NCBI GenBank assembly: GCA_022376925.1
Contig: JAIOJX010000027.1
Span: 21,903,471 to 21,967,470 of the forward strand
DNA from: Tragulus kanchil
Taxonomy: Eukaryota; Chordata; Mammalia; Artiodactyla; Tragulidae
Reading direction: 5' to 3'
DNA: 64,000 nucleotides
The position numbers and the translations under genes are program-made. The notes beneath the pieces were generated by a model, which ran no database searches, was not told the DNA's origin, and saw only the letters and a list, made by a program, of their open reading frames with translations. Below are positions 58,390-64,000 of the stretch, in pieces. Numbering within the stretch: the first letter of the stretch is position 1; the number at the start of each line of letters is the position of its first letter.

Positions 58390-59393
58390 GTAAAGGCAGC
58401 CCCCCGACCCCCTGGCTCGGCCTGGGGCTGGCAGAGCGGGTGGGAGGAGGGGGGCTGGGAGGAGGACAGCGTCTTGCTCAGGTGGAACCCTTCCTGGCAG
58501 CTCCCGCCCGAGCCCCAGGCCATGGGACTGCCCCTTCCTGGGGCCAGGGCCGCGGGGCGGGAGAGGCCTGGCTAGGCCCCTCGGCGGCCGCCATTCTGGG
58601 TGACAGGCTCCACCTCCACCTCCCCACCACACAGAGGAGGCCATTCTTCCCCCAAGAACAGAGCTGCAGTGTCTGGCCACGGGCTTCCCGGCCCCTGCTA
58701 CTTCCAGTCTGGGCTGGAGGAACAAAGCCCCTCCGCCCCGGGCCGAAGGGGAGAGAAGGCCGCGGAGGCTGGGGGAGCGATGGCACGGCCCGGTGCCAGC
58801 AGGGTCCACGGGGGCCCAGGAGGAGCCGAGCGCCCCGCTGCAGCCCTGGCCCAGGCCGGAGTCGGGTCCCGGGGCAGGAGCTCTCCGCAGGCTCTGCTCA
58901 CAGGCTTCCTTTCCTTGGGGGCTCCTGCCAGGGACGCAGCAAGGGGGTGGGCCTGGCCACCGGCGCCTTCAGTCCCTGTGCTGTGGGTCTGGAACCCGCA
59001 CTCCCCCTTACTCCTGCAAGGCCCTTCCCGGCTGCTTCGGGGTTAAGATTCTAAGGATCGGAGGGTCAGGTCCAAGTAAACAGTCAGGTGGGCTGCAGGA
59101 GCATCCCGGGTGTGCCCCACAGTGTGTCCCGCACTCCAGAGGGCCCCTCCCTGGTCACCGTCCCAGAGGATCTACCTGGGAGGACAGGAGCGGGGTGAGC
59201 CCCTCAGCGACCACCACGGTGGATGGTCCCCCCGCCCGGGGCTGCCCTCTGATCCCTGGAAGAATGTGAAAACGTAAATCCTTGTGGGGCCTTGGCAGGG
59301 CCCCCGGGAAGCAGGGCTCAGGCCCCGGCCCCGTCTCCCCGGGCATGCCCTTCCTTGCTCAGATCGGCCCCCCACCCCTTCTCTCTGCACCAG
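58390..59393 (+). other. SLC9A3R1 intron 4
   Basis: GC-rich unique sequence. A 204-codon open frame has no recognisable family. Confidence 0.55.
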
Positions 59394-59483
59394 GCGAGCA
59401 GTCGCGAGGCCCTGGCCGAGACCGCCTCCGAGAGCCCCCGGCCGCCCCTGGCAAGATCCGTCTCCAGTGACCCCAGCGAGGAG
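59394..59483 (+). CDS. SLC9A3R1: SLC9A3R1 exon 5
   Basis: 90 bases after CACCAG, donor GTGGGC, in frame throughout. Encodes the serine-rich linker ASSREALAETASESPRPPLA to SDPSEE (residues 274-303). The human counterpart contains the GRK and PKC phosphorylation cluster around the SR(E)A and RSxSSD serines; the RSVSSD form is kept here. Confidence 0.94.
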
Positions 59484-59689
59484 GTGGGCGGGGCGGTGGG
59501 CGGGAAGGGCTGGCCCTGGGCGACAGCAGTCCGTTCCCAGGCCTCGCTCCCTCCTGGCCCGCCGGCCCGCCACGGAGGTCACATGCTGAGCCACGTTCTG
59601 TTCTTGTGACCTGGCTTCCCGGGCGCTGCCCCAAGGGAGCCACCTTGCCCAGGCCCTGACCCCTGCTCGCTCTCTCCTCCTTATTCCAG

Positions 59690-59884
59690 CTGAATTCCCA
59701 AGACAGCCCGAAGAGACCGGACCCCACGGCAGCCGCGTCTACCTCCTCCTCGTCCTCCGAGCCCGTCCTGGACTTCAACATCTCCCTGGCCGCGGCCAAA
59801 GAGCGGGCCCACCAGAAGCGCGTCTGCAAGCGGGCCCCGCAGATGGACTGGAGCAAGAAAAACGAACTCTTCAGCAACCTCTGA
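59690..59884 (+). CDS. SLC9A3R1: SLC9A3R1 exon 6: ezrin-binding C-terminus
   Basis: Follows TTCCAG and ends at TGA 59882-59884. Encodes residues 304-367. The last 30 or so residues, [20 protein letters not shown] then KNELFSNL, are the ERM-binding helix. The terminal FSNL is also an internal PDZ ligand that can fold back onto PDZ2. The variable segment before it has an expanded serine run (STSSSSSEP). Confidence 0.96.
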   Translation: MNSQDSPKRPDPTAAASTSSSSSEPVLDFNISLAAAKERAHQKRVCKRAPQMDWSKKNELFSNL

Positions 59885-60463
59885 GCGCCCCTCCCACCCG
59901 CCGCCAGGCGGGCCGGGCCAGCCCCGCACCCCAGCCCTACCCCGACCCCCCAGATCAGCACACGAATCAGCACCAGCCCCTCCTCTCTTGCAGACCTGAT
60001 CTTTCTAGAGAAGCACGTTCCTCCTCACCTCGGGGAAGGTGACAGCTTTTCCGTCCTGCCCGTCGTCAGAGCAGACTCTGCTCCCCTCCCCACTGGGCAC
60101 TTCCGCCTGCCCCGGGCCCCGCCACTGTCCGGGGACATCACAGGGGGCGCCATCAGCAAAGGTCACGAGGCTGGGCGAGAGGTCACCTTCCCTCCTGACC
60201 CCGCGGGGGGACTAGGTCCAGAATCGACCAAGGAAGGACTCGGATCACAGCGACATCTGGATCACTGTCCTCAGAACTGCGACTAGAGCATCTCGTTTTT
60301 GTTTTTTTTTTCCCTTTTTTCAGTCCTACAGAGTTTAGAGGGACTTTCGATTCCTTGATTAACATGATTTTTCAGGTGGTTGTATCCAGGACGTAGCAGT
60401 GGCCTGACCCTTCAACTTTTTTTGTTTCCACTCCCACCCTGAGAGACCTGGGGAGGGTTTGGC
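59885..60463 (+). other. SLC9A3R1 3' UTR
   Basis: Non-coding sequence after the stop with a T-rich stretch (about 60296-60320). No AATAAA was found, so the end is not placed. It is duplicated to 61561. Confidence 0.6.
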
Positions 60464-60491
60464 CATCCCTTCTGCTCAGATGCCCCCCCCG

Positions 60492-60579
60492 GCGAGCAGT
60501 CGAGGCCCTGGCCGAGACCGCCTCCGAGAGCCCCCGGCCGCCCCTGGCAAGATCCGTCTCCAGTGACCCCAGCGAGGAG
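60492..60579 (+). pseudogene. Broken second copy of SLC9A3R1 exon 5
   Basis: 88 bases instead of 90. The GC of AGTCGCGAGG is lost, which shifts the frame, and the upstream CACCAG acceptor is replaced by a CCCCCCCCGG run. It cannot be spliced or read as copy 1 is. Assembly error is the simplest cause. Confidence 0.88.
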
Positions 60580-60785
60580 GTGGGCGGGGCGGTGGGCGGG
60601 AAGGGCTGGCCCTGGGCGACAGCAGTCCGTTCCCAGGCCTCGCTCCCTCCTGGCCCGCCGGCCCGCCACGGAGGTCACATGCTGAGCCACGTTCTGTTCT
60701 TGTGACCTGGCTTCCCGGGCGCTGCCCCAAGGGAGCCACCTTGCCCAGGCCCTGACCCCTGCTCGCTCTCTCCTCCTTATTCCAG

Positions 60786-60980
60786 CTGAATTCCCAAGAC
60801 AGCCCGAAGAGACCGGACCCCACGGCAGCCGCGTCTACCTCCTCCTCGTCCTCCGAGCCCGTCCTGGACTTCAACATCTCCCTGGCCGCGGCCAAAGAGC
60901 GGGCCCACCAGAAGCGCGTCTGCAAGCGGGCCCCGCAGATGGACTGGAGCAAGAAAAACGAACTCTTCAGCAACCTCTGA
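60786..60980 (+). CDS. SLC9A3R1: Second copy of SLC9A3R1 exon 6
   Basis: Identical to 59690-59884 including acceptor and stop. It lies in the downstream copy of duplication 13, after the real 3' UTR. Probably a false duplicate. Confidence 0.82.
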   Translation: MNSQDSPKRPDPTAAASTSSSSSEPVLDFNISLAAAKERAHQKRVCKRAPQMDWSKKNELFSNL

Positions 60981-62704
60981 GCGCCCCTCCCACCCGCCGC
61001 CAGGCGGGCCGGGCCAGCCCCGCACCCCAGCCCTACCCCGACCCCCCAGATCAGCACACGAATCAGCACCAGCCCCTCCTCTCTTGCAGACCTGATCTTT
61101 CTAGAGAAGCACGTTCCTCCTCACCTCGGGGAAGGTGACAGCTTTTCCGTCCTGCCCGTCGTCAGAGCAGACTCTGCTCCCCTCCCCACTGGGCACTTCC
61201 GCCTGCCCCGGGCCCCGCCACTGTCCGGGGACATCACAGGGGGCGCCATCAGCAAAGGTCACGAGGCTGGGCGAGAGGTCACCTTCCCTCCTGACCCCGC
61301 GGGGGGACTAGGTCCAGAATCGACCAAGGAAGGACTCGGATCACAGCGACATCTGGATCACTGTCCTCAGAACTGCGACTAGAGCATCTCGTTTTTGTTT
61401 TTTTTTTCCCTTTTTTCAGTCCTACAGAGTTTAGAGGGACTTTCGATTCCTTGATTAACATGATTTTTCAGGTGGTTGTATCCAGGACGTAGCAGTGGCC
61501 TGACCCTTCAACTTTTTTTGTTTCCACTCCCACCCTGAGAGACCTGGGGAGGGTTTGGCCACCCCTGCCCAGCCCTGAGCCAGACACAACTGTAAGGAAA
61601 CTCTCACCTGAAATTCAGCCCGTGTCGCCACACCGCCTTGGCCTCTGTGTCTTCCTTTGCGCTCTGTCCCCTGGTCTCAGGGTGGCCTCTGGCCGGGAGG
61701 GAGACGCTGGTGGTTCCGGGCTCCGTGACCCAAGCCTGGAGCAGGGCGCTTTTAACTAGGGGGGCTTCCGGCTGCAGCCGCTGGGTGGCCAGGCCAGGCC
61801 GGGGTCCTGTGGGAGGACCCCCCTGGGCCCCTGTGTGCTTGGCTCGCTGGGGCTGCCCCGGAGGGATGCTCCTCAGGGAAACTGGGAACTTAAAACCCAC
61901 CTGCGCAGAGGGCTTCTGGGGTCCCCTCGGATTCCAGGAGCCATGAAAGTGAATCCCTGATGGGCCCAGACTTGGAGAGAGAAGGCCTGGCTTTAATCTT
62001 CCTGCCAGAGAGAGGCAGGATTCCCAGGGGTGGCCCTCGCTGGTCCCAGAGCCTCTTAGTTGGCCGTGGGCCTGACTGCAGGGACAGGGGAGCACAGACC
62101 CGGCCTGCTGGGCCCCGGGACAGGCTTGTGGCAGCTGGGGAGGAGGGGATTTTCCAATGGCGAATGGCCCTGCTCCTCATGGGAGTCTGGGTCCCGTGCA
62201 CCGCTGGCCCCTGAGGGCCTCCTGACATCTGCCATGTTCCTAGGCAGGTGCAGGAGGAAGGGAAGCTGACCCTGGGCTATCCTCCACCCAACCCGGAGGT
62301 CACTCGGAAACCAGGTTCCCGGGACTGAGGAGAACAAGGAGGGAAGGTCACTATCTGGCCATCGCTATCTGGCTTATTAAGGTTGGAATGCCACTAGAGA
62401 AACCTTCCAAAACCCTTATCACGGCACCAGTCACAGGTGTTAGGCTGCACCTGCCTGACCCCACTCACCCCTGCCTCCACCCTGTGACCCCTGATGGAGG
62501 TTCCCTGCAGGCGAGCAGTGAGCGGGCCCCACCGGCTGGGGAGAGAGAGGGGCCCTCCCTCCTCCACCTGCTGAGTGGGGAGGCCCTGAGGACTTCTGAA
62601 TGACCACGCAGGGACAGGAGGAAGAACAGGTGGCTCAGGGGTAACTGTCGCTGAGGGGCTGCAGACCCCAGGAGGCAGTTCGTGTCTTAGGTTCGGGCAT
62701 GTAT

Positions 62705-62990
62705 CTTTTTAAATGATTTTGTTAATTTGGCGCTGTGCAGGGTCTGTGAGCCGGGGCTCCTCTTGTTGCCGAGCACGGGCTCTAGGCGGCCAGGGCTTCA
62801 GTCGGTGCCCCACGTGGGCTAGGAAGTGGTGGCTCTGGGTTCTAGCGGGGCCTTCGGCAAGCGCCTCAACGTTCCTGGGACCGCTGACCCCTGAGTCGTG
62901 TCTGACTCTCTGGGACCCCGTGGACGGGCTCCTCTGTCCGTGGCCAGGCAACATTATTGGAGTGGGTTGCCATTTTCTTCTACACGAAAA
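62705..62990 (-). mobile_element. Degenerate CHR-2 and Bov-tA SINE remnants
   Basis: 62705-62830 reads as reverse CHR-2 ('aatttggcgctgtgcagggt', 'ctcttgttgccgagcacggg'). 62892-62985 is a reverse Bov-tA fragment ('gtgtctgactctctgggacc', 'ggagtgggttgccattttc'). Confidence 0.65.
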
Positions 62991-63548
62991 TACCCTCGGT
63001 GTCCTCCAAGGTCTCTTCTCCAATTGTGTTTTGAAACATGCCACCCCAGATCATGACGGGGCATGCGAGACAGTCGACGGCGGTCCCCCTGGCTCTGCCG
63101 GTCAAGCTCGGGTTGCCACGCAGCCTGACCATCTCGAGCCTGTGCCTCTGGCGCCCCCTCGTGGCCTCGGCAGGTGTAGCCTCCCCCGGAGGTGGAGGAA
63201 CGAGGAGCCTTCAGGACACGTGGCCTCCAAGTCCTCCCCGAAACTTCACCAGCAGCAGCAGCAGGGTGCTCCTGCCACACAGCTATGACCCAAAGCTAAC
63301 TTACCCTTCCCTCAAAACTGGCTCCAAAGAGAAAGGAGCAGACACCCACCCACTCTCCCAGCCACCTGTCGGTCCTTCGGGGTCAACCTGATTCATTTCC
63401 AAACCTCCTGGGGTCACCCCGTCCTGCTCCTGCAGGACGACCGCCCGAGCTCCCCCGCCGACCCTGGGACAGGGGTCAGATGCCGCGGGCTGGCAGCACA
63501 CCTCCCCACGGCCCAGCGAGAGAACAGGGCAAGCTGTGAGCCGTGTGC

Positions 63549-63554
63549 TTTACT
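63549..63554 (-). terminator. Possible variant polyadenylation signal of NAT9
   Basis: TTTACT on the plus strand reads AGTAAA on the minus strand, 315 bases after the NAT9 stop codon. It is a known weak variant of AATAAA; no canonical hexamer was seen nearby. Confidence 0.3.
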
Positions 63555-63868
63555 CCTGGCCAGAGCCCGGGCGGCGGCTCAGGCTCTCCAGAGGGAAGGG
63601 AGGCCCCGGCCGGGTCCCCAGCTCCGCCGCCTCCTGCCTCCTCCGCCTGTGGATCCGTGCCACCCACTCCAGGTCCCAAGAGTCTGAGTCCAGGTTCGGC
63701 CAGGAGGAAGGGCTGGCCCCCGAGGGGCCCAGCACAGCGCCAGCCAGAGCGAGGCCACGGCCAAGTCCGGCCCAGAGTCCACAGGGCCCCGAAGGAGATT
63801 CCCATCTGGAGTCGCTCCATCCGTCCACCAGCTCCGGCCTCCCCGACCCGTGTCCACGCGGCCTGCGG

Positions 63869-64000
63869 TCAGCAGGGCTCTGAGGCCCCCTCTCGGTAGG
63901 GCTTCTCTTCCACATGGCTGGTCTGCTCTAGAAGCCACCGCCGCTCCGCCTCTCTCATCGTCAGTCTGAGCGTCACCTCCTGGAAGACCCTGCTCACGGC
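63869..64000 (-). CDS. NAT9: NAT9 last exon, C-terminus (partial)
   Basis: Reading leftward from the window edge, the minus strand encodes 43 residues including VFQEVTLRL, RRWLLEQTSHVEEKPY and the end REGASEPC, then TGA (63871-63869). This matches the C-terminus I know for N-acetyltransferase 9, a GNAT-superfamily protein. The gene is the expected neighbour, convergent with SLC9A3R1 in human. The GNAT core and the exact acceptor lie right of the window; the first few codons at the edge may be intron. An acetyl-CoA binding fold is inferred from the family, not seen here. Confidence 0.85.
   Translation of the reverse strand, partial: AVSRVFQEVTLRLTMREAERRWLLEQTSHVEEKPYREGASEPC

Larger units (their letters stand above)
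59355..61561. repeat. Tandem duplication 13 (unit about 1096-1098 bp) containing SLC9A3R1 exons 5-6 and 3' UTR
   Basis: Copy 1 (about 59355-60463) and copy 2 (about 60464-61561) match through both coding exons. At the join, copy 2 has lost about 30 bases, including the intron-4 acceptor, and two bases (GC) within exon 5. Confidence 0.92.
61562..63868. other. SLC9A3R1-NAT9 tail-to-tail interval
   Basis: Mostly unique GC-rich sequence including the NAT9 3' UTR at the right. It contains old SINE remnants at 62705-62990. No further gene is recognised. Confidence 0.55.

Overview
The window is nuclear DNA from a ruminant, most likely a pecoran. It has multi-exon vertebrate genes with GT-AG introns and CpG islands. 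It is full of cetartiodactyl tRNA-Glu SINEs (CHR type), Bov-tA/Art2A SINEs derived from the BovB LINE, and a 3' L1 element. The species cannot be fixed from the sequence. Gene order and content match the human 17q25.1 block CD300LF (antisense, inside RAB37) - RAB37 - SLC9A3R1/NHERF1 - NAT9.

Layout. 1-12.7 kb is mostly retroelements with no complete gene. At 12.8 kb on the minus strand is a lone signal-peptide exon of CD300 type, probably CD300LF; its Ig exons would lie left of the window. RAB37 (+) runs from 20.5 to about 38 kb. It has an alternative P-loop exon (2A, 20.5 kb), a CpG-island first exon (27.8 kb), the mutually exclusive P-loop exon 2B (33.7 kb) and common exons 3-9 (34.8-37.5 kb). 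The long isoform assembles to 222 residues without a gap. SLC9A3R1 (+) starts in a CpG island at 42.45 kb and ends at 59.88 kb, with six exons and 367 residues. The last exon of NAT9 (-) enters from the right edge (63.87-64.0 kb), tail to tail with SLC9A3R1.

The dominant unusual feature is thirteen direct tandem duplications, each with a unit of about 1.08-1.14 kb. They cover nearly half of the window. Copies are near-identical and differ mainly by homopolymer and small indels. They duplicate RAB37 exon 1, exon 2A (with a frameshift), exons 7-9, and SLC9A3R1 exons 5-6 (with a lost acceptor and a 2-base deletion). The uniform size, lack of shared sequence and indel pattern point to false duplications from assembly or gap filling, not biology. 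Gene models should use only one copy of each.

Functionally, RAB37 is a secretory-granule Rab GTPase and NHERF1 is a PDZ scaffold that ties membrane proteins to ezrin. NAT9 is a GNAT-fold protein and CD300LF a myeloid inhibitory Ig receptor. They are neighbours by conserved synteny, not a known shared pathway. I found no novel gene system here. The points worth checking are the duplication artefacts, the paired P-loop exons, a distinctive SINE subfamily and a few candidate regulatory elements.
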